From Paenibacillus sp. Soil750 (GTDB lineage Bacteria; Bacillota; Bacilli; Paenibacillales; NBRC-103111): a stretch of DNA of 64,000 nt. Under the pieces are notes generated by a model, which worked only from the letters and a program-made list of their open reading frames with translations, was not told the DNA's origin and did not search any database. Position numbers and translations under genes: made by a program. The DNA lies in assembly GCF_001428045.1 (NCBI RefSeq), contig NZ_LMSD01000023.1:620001-684000 (forward strand), in the 5' to 3' direction. How positions within the stretch are numbered: position 1 is the stretch's first letter; each line of letters opens with the position of its first letter. This document shows positions 27,019 through 36,784 of this stretch, one piece after another.

Positions 27019-28767
27019 ATGAATCTGAATCTAACGAGGCATCCTTGGAAGAAAAATGCCCTTAGAAGATTGATTCTTTCGTTTATTTGTATTCTGTTAC
27101 CGCTCTATATCCTCAGTATGATTATTTATAATTGGGGGATCCGAACGTTGCAGGATGAAATATCCAAATCCATGATCTCACAAGTATCGGGGTATTTCAG
27201 CGGGTTGGAGGAAGAGTTCAGACGCATTCAAACGTTGCAGTATGATGTGTTAAGCGATGATAATTTAAATGCATTAGGAGCTATTCCAGATTCGTTGAAT
27301 GATATAGAGAAAATGCAAAGCATTCTACGACTTCAGCAGCGACTTAATGCCATTCGCAACAGTTCGACGTATATCAAAGATGTGTACGCTTACATCCCTG
27401 CTATTCAAAAAAACGTATCAGCCTTGACGATTTCCTCATTTAATCAGCAAGAATTTGAAAAGTTGAGGAATATTCCTTTGACACTGGATTCGCAAGTTAT
27501 GAATGTGGACGGCAGTATGTATCTAAGCGCTGTGTATCCCTTCTCTACGCCTAGCAGTAAAAGAGGTCCGCTCTTCATTGTGGCCATCGAGCTGTCCAAG
27601 GAAAAGTTGGAGGAACATTTGAAATTAATGATTAACTCCCCTGATGAGGGATTGATTTTTAATAGCTCACAGTTTGTCATCACAACAAGTCACGATGCGG
27701 CATTCGATAAGGAAATCTCTGCCCATATGTCCACTAAAGCGAATATTGGTAATGCACAGAAACTTGTCATCCATGACAAGCATTATTTGGCTGTGTATAC
27801 GTCATCAGACTTTTTTGGCGCTGTGTTGAGCAAATACGTGCCCGAAAACGCTGTGTTTCAACCGCTCCAGAAGTATAGAAGTTGGTTTCTATTATTAGCA
27901 GCCGTAGCCCTCGTTATTATAGTTATTTACTCTTTATATGTGTATAAATACATTCACAAACCGCTGGATAAGCTGGTCAAAGCTTTCCGGAAAATCGAGC
28001 ATGGCGATTTCGATGTTCGCATCGAGCATGCGATTAATGACGAGTTTCAGTACATTTATAAGCGGTTTAATGTGATGCTAGGAAACTTGAAATCTTTAAT
28101 TGATCAGGTGTATAAACAGCAGATTTTAACGCAGAAAGCGGAATTGAAGCAGCTGCAATCGCAGATAAATCCTCACTTCCTTTACAATAACCTGTTTATT
28201 CTAAGTACGATGGCACGTCTTGGTGATTACGAAAATCTCGAGCAATTTACGAATCAGTTAGGTGAGTATTTTCAATTCGTCACACGGAATAGCTCAGATG
28301 AGGTGCCGCTCTGGAAAGAAGTCAATCACGCCAAAGTATATGCGGAGATTCAAACAATGCGATTTTCGAATCGGCTTCGAGTCGAATTCGATGATTTGCC
28401 TGACAATATCGGACACGTTATGGTACCGAGGTTAATTTTACAGCCGATCATTGAGAATGCATTCGAACACGGTCTAGAACGGAAGCCTGAGAAAGGTATT
28501 TTGCGGGTTCGCCTCCTTAAGGTTGGGAACGAGATCCAGATGATCGTTGAGGATAATGGAGAGGAATTGAATGGAGAGCGGATTGCGTCCCTTAAGGAGG
28601 CATTATCCAATCAAGAAGGGTTGGAGATGACGGGTATTTTGAATATTCACCAACGAATTCGTTTGAAATTTGGCCATACAAGCGGTTTATTTGTGGAGCG
28701 AAGTGAATGGGGCGGTATGAAGGCGACGATTGTGATTGATCACACGAACGGAGGCGGAGGCGTTTAA
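27019..28767 (+). CDS. YesM-type sensor histidine kinase
   Basis: 582 residues: membrane segment about 17-37, extracellular sensing region to about 290, second membrane segment near 292-312, HAMP (KPLDKLVKAFRKIEHGDF), phospho-acceptor His in QSQINPHFLYNN, and HATPase with 'QPIIENAFEHG' and 'VEDNGEEL'. AAAAGGGGG precedes ATG 27019. The next gene, a YesN-type regulator, begins on the base after the stop, so the two are a matched pair. Together they probably sense an extracellular sugar and activate the importer at 30547. Confidence 0.95.
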   Translation: MNLNLTRHPWKKNALRRLILSFICILLPLYILSMIIYNWGIRTLQDEISKSMISQVSGYFSGLEEEFRRIQTLQYDVLSDDNLNALGAIPDSLNDIEKMQSILRLQQRLNAIRNSSTYIKDVYAYIPAIQKNVSALTISSFNQQEFEKLRNIPLTLDSQVMNVDGSMYLSAVYPFSTPSSKRGPLFIVAIELSKEKLEEHLKLMINSPDEGLIFNSSQFVITTSHDAAFDKEISAHMSTKANIGNAQKLVIHDKHYLAVYTSSDFFGAVLSKYVPENAVFQPLQKYRSWFLLLAAVALVIIVIYSLYVYKYIHKPLDKLVKAFRKIEHGDFDVRIEHAINDEFQYIYKRFNVMLGNLKSLIDQVYKQQILTQKAELKQLQSQINPHFLYNNLFILSTMARLGDYENLEQFTNQLGEYFQFVTRNSSDEVPLWKEVNHAKVYAEIQTMRFSNRLRVEFDDLPDNIGHVMVPRLILQPIIENAFEHGLERKPEKGILRVRLLKVGNEIQMIVEDNGEELNGERIASLKEALSNQEGLEMTGILNIHQRIRLKFGHTSGLFVERSEWGGMKATIVIDHTNGGGGV

Positions 28768-30432
28768 ATGTACAGAGTACTGGTTGTAGACGATGAAATG
28801 ATTATTGCTGACGGGTTATATGAAGTGCTTCAGACCATTCCACAGCTGGAGCTGGATGTGTATAAAGCCTATTCTGGCATGGAAGCCGTTCGGCAATTCG
28901 ATCGGACGCGCTTCGATATCGTGCTCACTGACATTCGTATGCCGGGACTGGACGGCTTGCAGCTCCTAGAGAAAATTCGCGAGAGATGGCCGCAATGCCG
29001 AGTCATTTTTCTAACGGGATACAATGAATTTTCCTATATTTACTCCGCTATTCAGTATGAGAAGGTAAGTTATTTACTGAAGACCGAAGGATACGAGAAA
29101 GTGATTCAGATGGTGGAGCATGCGGTGACTGAGATTGAAACAGAGCTAAAGGCACAGTCATTGCTGAAGATAGCCCAAGAGCAATTGGATAACATGCGCG
29201 GGATGCTTCAGAACGAGTATGTGAAGCGGATTTTGAATGAACAACTAGACGTGAAAGAGATTCATCAAGAACAATTTGATGAACTAGCGATACCCCTTCA
29301 AGCAGATCGACCTATTCTCATCATGCTCGGAAGAATTAACAGCTTATCCAATCGGACGACTTATTCGGAAAAGTCCCGGCAACTCTATAGGATCAAGATG
29401 ATCGCTGAGCAATATTTGTCTTCGCATGTGTCGTTTGTCGATGTGGTGAATGAGCATATGGATCTGATTTGGCTGATTCAGCCACTCGGGGATAACTTGG
29501 ATAAAGAGGGATGGGAGCGAACGCTGACATTCGTAAAAGGGAATCTGGAGTTGGTGCAGGCGGCCTGTCGGGAGTCTGTCGGTGAGTTATTGTCCTTTGT
29601 ATTGGATGATAGCACTGTAGCGTGGACCGATGCAGCAGAACGATTCGCGACATTAACGATGTTGATGAATTATCGCATTGGTCAGGGCTGCGGCATGCTC
29701 CTCCTGGACAAGCAAATGGTGGAGCAAGAGCTACAGCAGTCGGACGGCAGCCACCGGGAGAAGTCGCAGATCCGCCAAGCCAAATTGGAGCAGCTCGCTG
29801 ATCAATTAGAGCATGGGCAACGGGTGGAGTTCAGCAAGACGCTGCTTGCCTGTGCCGATTCGGCGAAGGAGATCGACAGCATGCATGATGTCCCTGCGCA
29901 AGAACTTTATTATTCCATTGGATTGGTATTTTTATCCTATATGAATCGTTGGCATTTGGTTGAGACGGTTGCAACGCAGATTGGACTGCACAAGCTTATG
30001 CAGCCAGGCGAGCATGAGTCATGGAAGGTTGCATTTGAGTATCTAGCCCGCGTAGAAGACATTCTGTTCAATCTTCAGAATCAAGAGGAAGAGCGAAGGG
30101 CGAATGCCATTATTTCCTTGATTCAAAAGCATATTAAGGATAACCTCCATAATCCAGATGAGGTTTCGTTGGTGAAATTAGCGGAATTAGTGTATTTCAA
30201 TCCGTCCTATTTATCACGATTGTTTAAACAGGTAACAGGAAGCAATTTATCCGATTATATTTCTTCAACCCGTATGACAAGAGCCAAGAGTCTTCTGGAG
30301 AATCCGAATATTAAAATTCAAGAGGTCGCTGAGCAAGTCGGTTATGGAACGGCGACGAACTTTACGAGATATTTTCGCAAAATCACGCATATGACGCCAC
30401 TGGAGTATCGGACCTCGATATTCAACAAGTAA
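28768..30432 (+). CDS. YesN-type response regulator, AraC DNA-binding domain
   Basis: 554 residues. Receiver domain 1-120 with acidic pair D9/E10 region (VVDDEM), phospho-acceptor Asp in VLTDIRMPGLDG and a conserved Lys in YLLKTEGYE. A long linker follows, with AraC helix-turn-helix pair in the last 100 residues (KLAELVYFNPSYLSRLFKQ and EVAEQVGYGTATNFTRYFR). Its ribosome site (GGAGGCGGAGG) lies inside the kinase gene. Paired with the kinase just upstream; target is probably the importer operon that starts 114 bases downstream. No terminator seen after it. Confidence 0.95.
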   Translation: MYRVLVVDDEMIIADGLYEVLQTIPQLELDVYKAYSGMEAVRQFDRTRFDIVLTDIRMPGLDGLQLLEKIRERWPQCRVIFLTGYNEFSYIYSAIQYEKVSYLLKTEGYEKVIQMVEHAVTEIETELKAQSLLKIAQEQLDNMRGMLQNEYVKRILNEQLDVKEIHQEQFDELAIPLQADRPILIMLGRINSLSNRTTYSEKSRQLYRIKMIAEQYLSSHVSFVDVVNEHMDLIWLIQPLGDNLDKEGWERTLTFVKGNLELVQAACRESVGELLSFVLDDSTVAWTDAAERFATLTMLMNYRIGQGCGMLLLDKQMVEQELQQSDGSHREKSQIRQAKLEQLADQLEHGQRVEFSKTLLACADSAKEIDSMHDVPAQELYYSIGLVFLSYMNRWHLVETVATQIGLHKLMQPGEHESWKVAFEYLARVEDILFNLQNQEEERRANAIISLIQKHIKDNLHNPDEVSLVKLAELVYFNPSYLSRLFKQVTGSNLSDYISSTRMTRAKSLLENPNIKIQEVAEQVGYGTATNFTRYFRKITHMTPLEYRTSIFNK

Positions 30433-30546
30433 CAAGTAAACAAGTGATTCAAATGTAAAGACATGAATATTGAATGCCGATTGATTGCGCATTACCATTA
30501 GAGATGTAGCAACTCTAGTATATTTAGATCATTCGGGGAGGTTCAC

Positions 30547-32208
30547 ATGAGACAAAGAGATAAAGCGAAAACAGCAGTAATTCTCTCGGCAGCAGGACTA
30601 TTGGTGCTCTCTGCTTGTAGCTCAGAGGGTTCGAAAGATAGTGCAACGGCGACACCTAATGCTTCTGCAACACCTAACGCGAACTTGATGGCAAAGTATG
30701 AGAAACCAGTGGACATTACAGCATGGCGCTACACGGAAGCCACTTATAAGTACGAAAATGGCGACACGATCGAGAATAATATTTATACAAAAGCTTATCA
30801 AAATGACCTAAACATTAATTTGAAATATCAATGGACAGTGCCTGTCGAGCAATTCGATCAAAAGCTGAATGTGGCGATTGCGGCGGGAGATCTGCCGGAT
30901 GTTATGTGGCTGAAAAACAAGCAACTCACCGATTTGGCTGATAATGATATGCTCTATGACTTGACAGAACTGTATGACAAGTATGCATCGCCGATGGCAA
31001 AGAGTATTCTGCAACAGGATCAGAAGGCGTTCGATACAGCTAAAATTGGCGGCAAGCTGATGGCGATTCCACAGACATCGTCGGCCATCGACGGATTACC
31101 GCTCTTGTATGTACGTGCGGATTGGTTAACGAAGCTTGGACTTTCGGAGCCGAAGTCGATGAAGGAAGTTCTAGCGGTTGCTGAAGCATTCACGAAGAAA
31201 GACCCAGACGGCAACGGCAAAGATGATACCTTCGGGATGGCATTCACGAAGTCGTTCTTAGCGGATACACATTTCGGAACAACGGGCTTCTTCTCCGGTT
31301 TTCATGCTTATGCGGGTAAATGGGTGAAGGACGCATCAGGTAAACAACTTGTGTATGGAAGTATTCAACCAGAAGTGAAAACTGCGCTGAAGCAGCTCCA
31401 GGATATGTACGCACAAGGGTTGCTTGATAAGGAATTTGGTGTTAAAGACCGAGCGAAGGTAACGGAATCCGTTGTCGGCGGCAAAGTCGGTATCTTCTAC
31501 GGCAGCATGTCTGCGCCATTGTCGATCATTCAGAAGAACATCGATAACGATCCGAAAGCAGATTGGAAAGCGATCCCGCTGGTGTCTGTTGACGATAAGA
31601 AGGCAACACCAATCGGTAAAATGCCGATTCAACGTTATTACGCAGTTAGCAAGAAGAGCAAGAATCCGGAAGCGATTATTAAGCTTCTCAACTTCGCGAT
31701 GGATGGTTATGACGAGAGCAAGAAGCCGAAACCAGAGATGAGCTTCAGCCCTACGAATGTCCCTGTCTACCTCTATAGCCTGATGAATCCAGAGCCTGCG
31801 AATAAAAACTTGAGCGCACATAACAACACGCTTAGTGCGATTGCTTCGAACGATCCGTCCAAACTGACGACGGAAGAGAAGGGCTACTACGACAAAATTG
31901 TAGACTACCGCAAAGGTAACAATGCGAATTGGGGTACAGAGCGCGTATTCGGTACGCCGAGCAGCTTCGACGTGATCAGCAAGTACGTGAAAGATGATAA
32001 CTATTTGTTAGATGCTTTCTATGGTGCAGCAACACCTACGATGGTTGAGAAGAATGCATCTCTTCTGAAGTTGGAAGAGGAAGTATTTACAAAGATTATT
32101 ATGGGCCAATCCATCGATACGTTTGATAAATTCGTTGAAGACTGGAAGAAGCTTGGCGGTGAACAGATTACGAAGGAAGTCAACGAATGGTACGCAAAAA
32201 GTAAATAA
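30547..32208 (+). CDS. Sugar-binding lipoprotein of ABC importer
   Basis: 553 residues. Lipobox LSAC with C24, a Thr/Ala/Asn linker, then the binding domains. DPDGNGKDDT loop at D219, like the Ca-binding loop of AlgQ-type proteins. C-terminal signature ending in NEWYAKSK. GGGGAGG lies before ATG 30547. Placed after the kinase/regulator pair and before two permease genes; a hairpin at 32242 separates it from them, which would favour more binding protein than permease. Ligand probably an oligosaccharide; the neighbouring GH43 and GH63-like genes suggest a plant-type glycan (inference). Confidence 0.95.
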   Translation: MRQRDKAKTAVILSAAGLLVLSACSSEGSKDSATATPNASATPNANLMAKYEKPVDITAWRYTEATYKYENGDTIENNIYTKAYQNDLNINLKYQWTVPVEQFDQKLNVAIAAGDLPDVMWLKNKQLTDLADNDMLYDLTELYDKYASPMAKSILQQDQKAFDTAKIGGKLMAIPQTSSAIDGLPLLYVRADWLTKLGLSEPKSMKEVLAVAEAFTKKDPDGNGKDDTFGMAFTKSFLADTHFGTTGFFSGFHAYAGKWVKDASGKQLVYGSIQPEVKTALKQLQDMYAQGLLDKEFGVKDRAKVTESVVGGKVGIFYGSMSAPLSIIQKNIDNDPKADWKAIPLVSVDDKKATPIGKMPIQRYYAVSKKSKNPEAIIKLLNFAMDGYDESKKPKPEMSFSPTNVPVYLYSLMNPEPANKNLSAHNNTLSAIASNDPSKLTTEEKGYYDKIVDYRKGNNANWGTERVFGTPSSFDVISKYVKDDNYLLDAFYGAATPTMVEKNASLLKLEEEVFTKIIMGQSIDTFDKFVEDWKKLGGEQITKEVNEWYAKSK

Positions 32209-32241
32209 GAAGTTGACGGCTTAATACGAGATTGGAGCTTA

Positions 32242-32270
32242 GGGGGAAGCGGTCGTACACTGCTTTCCCC
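32242..32270 (+). terminator. Hairpin between binding-protein and permease genes
   Basis: GGGGGAAGCGG pairs with CTGCTTTCCCC (two G-T pairs), loop TCGTACA. It is followed by TTCGTTATTT, not a clean T run. Likely a leaky terminator or mRNA-stabilising stem that keeps the lipoprotein message above the permease message. Confidence 0.6.
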
Positions 32271-32316
32271 TTCGTTATTTGTCCATGTATGCAAACGGAG
32301 AGGAGTACAAACGGAT

Positions 32317-33210
32317 ATGAATAAAAAACTGCAGGAAATTCCTTTGCATCTTATGCTATTACCCGGTGTCATTCTTACGATTATCTTTAGCTATGTCCCG
32401 ATTGCAGGGATCGTCATTGCTTTTCAAAAATTTGTACCGTCCAAAGGGATTTTTCACTCCAAATGGATCGGACTTGATAATTTTCGCTACATGCTAGAGA
32501 TGCCTAATTTTTCGAGTGTAGTATGGAACACGGTTTTCATTGCTGTCATGAAGATCATCGTACACTTAATTGTGCCAGTTATTTTTGCTCTTCTATTAAA
32601 TGAGGTCATAAGTACGGCTTTCAAACGTACGATTCAAACGATTATTTATTTTCCTTATTTTCTGTCATGGGTCATTCTGGGAGGCATATTAATTGATATC
32701 CTCTCGCCTTCAGGCGGCATTGTGAATCAGATGCTTGGCCTAATTGGCATCAAGCCTATTTTTTTCCTTGGCAACGAAAACTGGTTTCCTTTTACACTTG
32801 TCGCTTCAGACACTTGGAAGGAATTCGGATATAGCACGATCGTTTATTTAGCAGCCCTCACAGCCATAGATCAATCTTTGTACGAAGCTGCGGTTGTGGA
32901 TGGCGCGAATCGTTGGAAGCAAACACTCCACGTTACAATCCCCGGCATGCTGCCTATTGTCACGCTGATGACTGTTCTAAGCTTAGGCAATGTGCTGAAC
33001 GCTGGTTTCGATCAGGTGTTCAATCTGTACAGTCCGATGGTCTACAGCACAGGAGATATTATTGATACGATGGTTTACCGGATCGGCTTAGTAGATGCGC
33101 AATATGGCGTAGCGACGGCAGTTGGATTGTTTAAATCCGTTATTGCGTTCATCTTGATTGTAATTTCGAATAAGCTTGCCAATCGGTATACGGGTTATCG
33201 GATATTTTAA
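32317..33210 (+). CDS. ABC sugar transporter permease, LplB type
   Basis: 297-residue integral membrane protein with six hydrophobic segments, the 'PIAGIVIAFQKF' subgroup pattern near the start and the EAA loop YEAAVVDGANRWKQ. Unlike the permease at 8428 it has almost no polar N-terminal tail. A GGAGAGGAG site precedes ATG 32317. The partner permease follows 17 bases later. No ATPase gene nearby. Confidence 0.95.
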   Translation: MNKKLQEIPLHLMLLPGVILTIIFSYVPIAGIVIAFQKFVPSKGIFHSKWIGLDNFRYMLEMPNFSSVVWNTVFIAVMKIIVHLIVPVIFALLLNEVISTAFKRTIQTIIYFPYFLSWVILGGILIDILSPSGGIVNQMLGLIGIKPIFFLGNENWFPFTLVASDTWKEFGYSTIVYLAALTAIDQSLYEAAVVDGANRWKQTLHVTIPGMLPIVTLMTVLSLGNVLNAGFDQVFNLYSPMVYSTGDIIDTMVYRIGLVDAQYGVATAVGLFKSVIAFILIVISNKLANRYTGYRIF

Positions 33211-33227
33211 GGTGAGGGGGAAAGGTT

Positions 33228-34106
33228 ATGCAGAAAGTGACAACGAGCAGAAAAGTATTTCTGTTAGTTAACTATATAGCGCTTGGTTTGATCGCATTCC
33301 TATGTCTATTGCCGCTTATTAACGTGCTGGCTGTCTCTTTCAGTTCTAGCAGCGCTGCGGCAGGTGGTTTCGTCAAGCTCTGGCCCGTGGATTTCACGAT
33401 TGCTTCATATAAACATGCTTTAACGAAAAAGGAATTTCTTGAAGGCTTACTCGTTTCCATTCAAAGAGTCGTGCTCGGTTATGGCATTAATATGGTGATT
33501 ACGATCTTGATTGCCTATCCACTTTCCAAAGAAACAACGACGCTTCGGGCAAGAAATGTATATGCATGGTTTTTTATCATCACGATGTTATTCCATGGCG
33601 GATTAATTCCTAGCTATATGACAATGAAAGCACTCGGCTTGCTGGACACCATTTGGGCACTAGTGCTTCCTGGAGCTGTTCACGTCTTTAATATGATTTT
33701 GCTGTTGAACTTTTTCCGGAATTTACCCAAGGAAATTGAAGAAGCTGCGTACATTGATGGAGCGGGTCATTGGAAGGTGCTTTGGAGCATGTACATTCCA
33801 TTGTCTAAGCCTGCCTTGGCAACGATCACCTTATTTACCGTGGTTATGCATTGGAATTCGTGGTTCGATGGTTTAATTTATATGAATTCACCTTCGAATT
33901 ATCCGCTGCAAAGCTATTTGCAAACGATTATTGTCAATCCTGACTCCAGTACACTTTCGTCAACTGAGTTGTACATGTCAGAAGTATCCGATCGTACTTT
34001 TAAGGCGGCGCAAGTATTCTTAGCGGCAATGCCGATTTTGATCTTTTATCCATTCTTACAGAAATATTTCATGAAAGGCCTGGTTATGGGCAGTGTGAAA
34101 GGATAA
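33228..34106 (+). CDS. ABC sugar transporter permease, YtcP type
   Basis: 292 residues, six membrane segments, EAA loop in IEEAAYIDGAGHWKVL, C-terminus FMKGLVMGSVKG. Partner of the permease at 32317. A hairpin and the GH63-like gene follow. Confidence 0.95.
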   Translation: MQKVTTSRKVFLLVNYIALGLIAFLCLLPLINVLAVSFSSSSAAAGGFVKLWPVDFTIASYKHALTKKEFLEGLLVSIQRVVLGYGINMVITILIAYPLSKETTTLRARNVYAWFFIITMLFHGGLIPSYMTMKALGLLDTIWALVLPGAVHVFNMILLLNFFRNLPKEIEEAAYIDGAGHWKVLWSMYIPLSKPALATITLFTVVMHWNSWFDGLIYMNSPSNYPLQSYLQTIIVNPDSSTLSSTELYMSEVSDRTFKAAQVFLAAMPILIFYPFLQKYFMKGLVMGSVKG

Positions 34107-34112
34107 CAGAGT

Positions 34113-34140
34113 GGGCTGCCTAAGGCAGTCCATTTCTTTT
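34113..34140 (+). terminator. Hairpin after permease, possible weak terminator
   Basis: GGGCTGCC, loop TAA, GGCAGTCC (one G-T pair), then ATTTCTTTT. It lies between the second permease and the first hydrolase of the operon, so partial read-through into the hydrolase genes is likely. Confidence 0.6.
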
Positions 34141-34157
34141 AAAGGGGGACTATTCGT

Positions 34158-35813
34158 ATGAGTGAGAACATGATAAATCGGCTTCGTGGTATTTCCGTGG
34201 AGGCACAGTTAGGTGAACTAAAAAAAACAACAGATCATGATGTGCTAAAAGAGTGGCTTGGTACAGGTGTGAAGTTTGCTTCGACAGGCGGGCGTTTGGA
34301 GGAGACGTATTATAACGGGCTGAGCAAGCTGTTCGATTGCATCGTACCTACGATGGGGGATGCGCCTGTGCTGCATGAGGGTGGCATTTATCTAGGCTGC
34401 TGGATGGAAAGTACGGGGACGATCAACAATGAATTGTTGTCGCGTTTCCTGCCTTCGGTATCGGAGGATACCTTTCAACTATTCGCAGATTATCAGAAGG
34501 AAGATGGTCAGCTACCTTATAAAGTGACGGAGAACGGTCCGGCGTTTAGGCAGATCCAAATGGTGACCCCGCTTGCTAGGAGCGTGTGGAACCATTATGT
34601 GTTGAACGGTCGCAATCAAACCTTCTTGCGGAAAATGTATGAGGCCATGGTACGTCATGACGAATGGCTCGCGACGTATCGTGATACTCGTCAAACAGGT
34701 TGTGTCGAGGCATTTTGCACGTTTGATACGGGACACGACTTGTCCCCGCGTTTCTGGCACGTGCCGGATTCCGCCCATCTGGACGATGCTCGGCAGTATA
34801 ACCCCGATTCACCTACGTTGCCCTTCTTAGCGCCAGATTTGACGGCGAATGTGTATTGTCAGCGTCTTTATTTATCGCGCATGGCGCAGGAGCTTGGGGA
34901 TGAGCAGACGGCGGGGGAGTGGAATGTAAAGGCAGAGATGAGCTTGAACAGCTTGTTCGTACATTGTTTCGATAAAGAGGATGCTTTCTTCTATGATGTA
35001 GATCGGAATGACGAATGGGTTCGCGTGCAGTCTGACGTCTTGTTGCGTGTGCTTGCCTGTGAGGTAGGCGATGGGGATTTCTTCGCAGCGTCACTGCGGA
35101 AGTATTTGCTCAATACAAGCAAATTTTTCGCGAAATATCCATTTACATCCGTTGCTATGGACGATCCGCGCTTCGATCCGTTCTCGAACTACAATACATG
35201 GGCTGGCACGTCGAATTTCTTGAGCTTGATCCGTACGCCGCACGCCTTTGAGCATCATCATCGCTATGTGGAGCTGACTTGGGTGCTGAACCCGATTGTT
35301 ACAGCATTGGCGCAGATGACGCGTTTCGCCCAAACGGTAAGCCCTTGGACAGGGAAAGAGGGCTATACGGAATCGTATTCACCGGCTATTTTATGCTTGC
35401 TAGACTTCGTCGAGCGGATGTGTGGCATTGTGCCAAGACCGGATGGAGAGCTTTGGTTCACGGCTCTGGTGCCGTATCCACAGGATCATGGCGAGGTTAT
35501 GGCTGCAGAGACAGGTTACAGTCGGATCGTCGACGGGGTCACATTCGAATTCGTTACAACGAGAGACGGTGGGACTGTGTATCGGAATGGAGAAGCTTAT
35601 TTGCAGATTCCCTTCGGAACAAGGGCTGTGACGGATCGTAAAGGGCGATTGAAAGCTATCATCGGGATGAGCGTTCGCACCATTGAGGGGAAAGTTCGGT
35701 ATGAAGGGCAAGAGTTTCCGTTGTTTGTGAAAGGAAATGAGCAAGTAGATTTGTTAAATGGGCAGTTTATTAGTGTGCGCGATACAGGTGTTATTTATCC
35801 AACATATCGGTAA
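34158..35813 (+). CDS. (alpha/alpha)6-barrel glycosidase, GH63/MGH1-like
   Basis: 551 residues, no signal peptide. The sequence follows the GH63/GH37 type of (alpha/alpha)6 barrel: the block FCTFDTGHDLSPRF corresponds to the 'DTGxDxSPR' motif that carries the catalytic Asp, and later NYNTWAGTSNFL and GKEGYTESYSP resemble the remaining active-site segments. GH63-type enzymes are inverting glucosidases or mannosylglycerate hydrolases; the exact bond cannot be told. AAAGGGGG precedes ATG 34158. Located between the importer permeases and a GH43 gene, so it probably cleaves the imported oligosaccharide in the cytoplasm. Confidence 0.8.
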   Translation: MSENMINRLRGISVEAQLGELKKTTDHDVLKEWLGTGVKFASTGGRLEETYYNGLSKLFDCIVPTMGDAPVLHEGGIYLGCWMESTGTINNELLSRFLPSVSEDTFQLFADYQKEDGQLPYKVTENGPAFRQIQMVTPLARSVWNHYVLNGRNQTFLRKMYEAMVRHDEWLATYRDTRQTGCVEAFCTFDTGHDLSPRFWHVPDSAHLDDARQYNPDSPTLPFLAPDLTANVYCQRLYLSRMAQELGDEQTAGEWNVKAEMSLNSLFVHCFDKEDAFFYDVDRNDEWVRVQSDVLLRVLACEVGDGDFFAASLRKYLLNTSKFFAKYPFTSVAMDDPRFDPFSNYNTWAGTSNFLSLIRTPHAFEHHHRYVELTWVLNPIVTALAQMTRFAQTVSPWTGKEGYTESYSPAILCLLDFVERMCGIVPRPDGELWFTALVPYPQDHGEVMAAETGYSRIVDGVTFEFVTTRDGGTVYRNGEAYLQIPFGTRAVTDRKGRLKAIIGMSVRTIEGKVRYEGQEFPLFVKGNEQVDLLNGQFISVRDTGVIYPTYR

Positions 35814-35830
35814 TAGGGAGGTAAGTAGGT

Positions 35831-36727
35831 ATGGTGATGGTGCAAAATAGTCATTTACAGATTCGTGATCCCTTTGTTGTACCCGTTGCCCAGGAGGGGC
35901 AGTACTATCTGTTTGGCAGCACAGATACGAATATTTGGGGCAAAGGGACTGGATTTAATGTCTATGTAGGACGAGACCTCATGGAGTGGGAAGGTCCGTA
36001 TGCTGTGTTTAGACCAGAAGCGGATTTCTATGCCGAGAACAATTTCTGGGCACCTGAGGTGCATAAGTACGAGGATCGCTATTATATGTTTGCGACCTTC
36101 CGGCGGAAGGACAACGATTTGCTGGGGACAGCGGTGCTTGTAAGCGACAGTCTGCTAGGGCCTTTTACGCCGCACAGTGAGGGTCCTGTCACGCCGAAGG
36201 ATTGGTGCTCTCTAGACGGGACATTGTTCATCGATGAAGAAGGATTGCCGTGGATTGTATTTTGCCGTGAATGGCAGCAGGTAGCGGACGGCCAAGTGTG
36301 CGCAGTCAGATTGACTAAGGATCTGAAGGGAACAATCGGTGAGCCCGTCGTGCTCTTCTCCGCTTCGCAGGCTTCATGGCCAACGGCGTTTCAGCATGCT
36401 CGTTATCCAGGGCAGGACAACTATGTGACCGATGGACCTTCGCTGTATCGAACTGGTGCAGGCGTGTTGCTAATGTTGTGGGCAAGTTTTATCAACAACA
36501 CGTATGCCTTAGGTGTTGCTACGTCTGTCTCAGGAAACGTGCTGGGCCCGTGGGTGCAGGAGGAGGAAGCCCTCTTTAGGAGTGACGGTGGGCATGGGAT
36601 GCTGTTCCACGCATTCGATGGGAGCTTGATGTTGGCTGTCCACACGCCAAATCAGACGCCGAATGAGCGCCCACTTTTTCTAAAAATCGAAGAGGTGGCA
36701 GGGAAACTGAGGGTAATTGACATGTAG
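35831..36727 (+). CDS. GH43-family glycosidase, Asp at the usual acid position
   Basis: 298 residues, cytoplasmic, five-bladed propeller pattern of GH43. The base Asp (D13) is in IRDPF, and the second Asp (D129, pKa modulator) is in SLDGTLF. At the general-acid position, where GH43 usually has Glu in an EGP motif, this protein reads VTDGPS with D201. It could be a subfamily variant or a weakened enzyme. GH43 members act on arabinose- or xylose-containing side chains. GGGAGG ends about nine bases before ATG 35831. It is the last gene of the importer operon and is closed by a terminator. Confidence 0.85.
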   Translation: MVMVQNSHLQIRDPFVVPVAQEGQYYLFGSTDTNIWGKGTGFNVYVGRDLMEWEGPYAVFRPEADFYAENNFWAPEVHKYEDRYYMFATFRRKDNDLLGTAVLVSDSLLGPFTPHSEGPVTPKDWCSLDGTLFIDEEGLPWIVFCREWQQVADGQVCAVRLTKDLKGTIGEPVVLFSASQASWPTAFQHARYPGQDNYVTDGPSLYRTGAGVLLMLWASFINNTYALGVATSVSGNVLGPWVQEEEALFRSDGGHGMLFHAFDGSLMLAVHTPNQTPNERPLFLKIEEVAGKLRVIDM

Positions 36728-36742
36728 GGATAAGGAATGATG

Positions 36743-36768
36743 AGAGCTACCGAGAGGTAGCTCTTTTT
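36743..36768 (+). terminator. Rho-independent terminator after GH43 gene
   Basis: AGAGCTACC, loop GAGA, GGTAGCTCT, then TTTT. The tetraloop is GNRA type. It stands just before the hairpin array. Confidence 0.9.
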
Positions 36769-36784
36769 GTTTGTAGAGCTGAAG

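Noticed and set aside
30430..30460. Short AACAAGTAAACAAGT repeat after the regulator gene
   Set aside because: Only two imperfect copies of a short string, no structure or position that suggests function.
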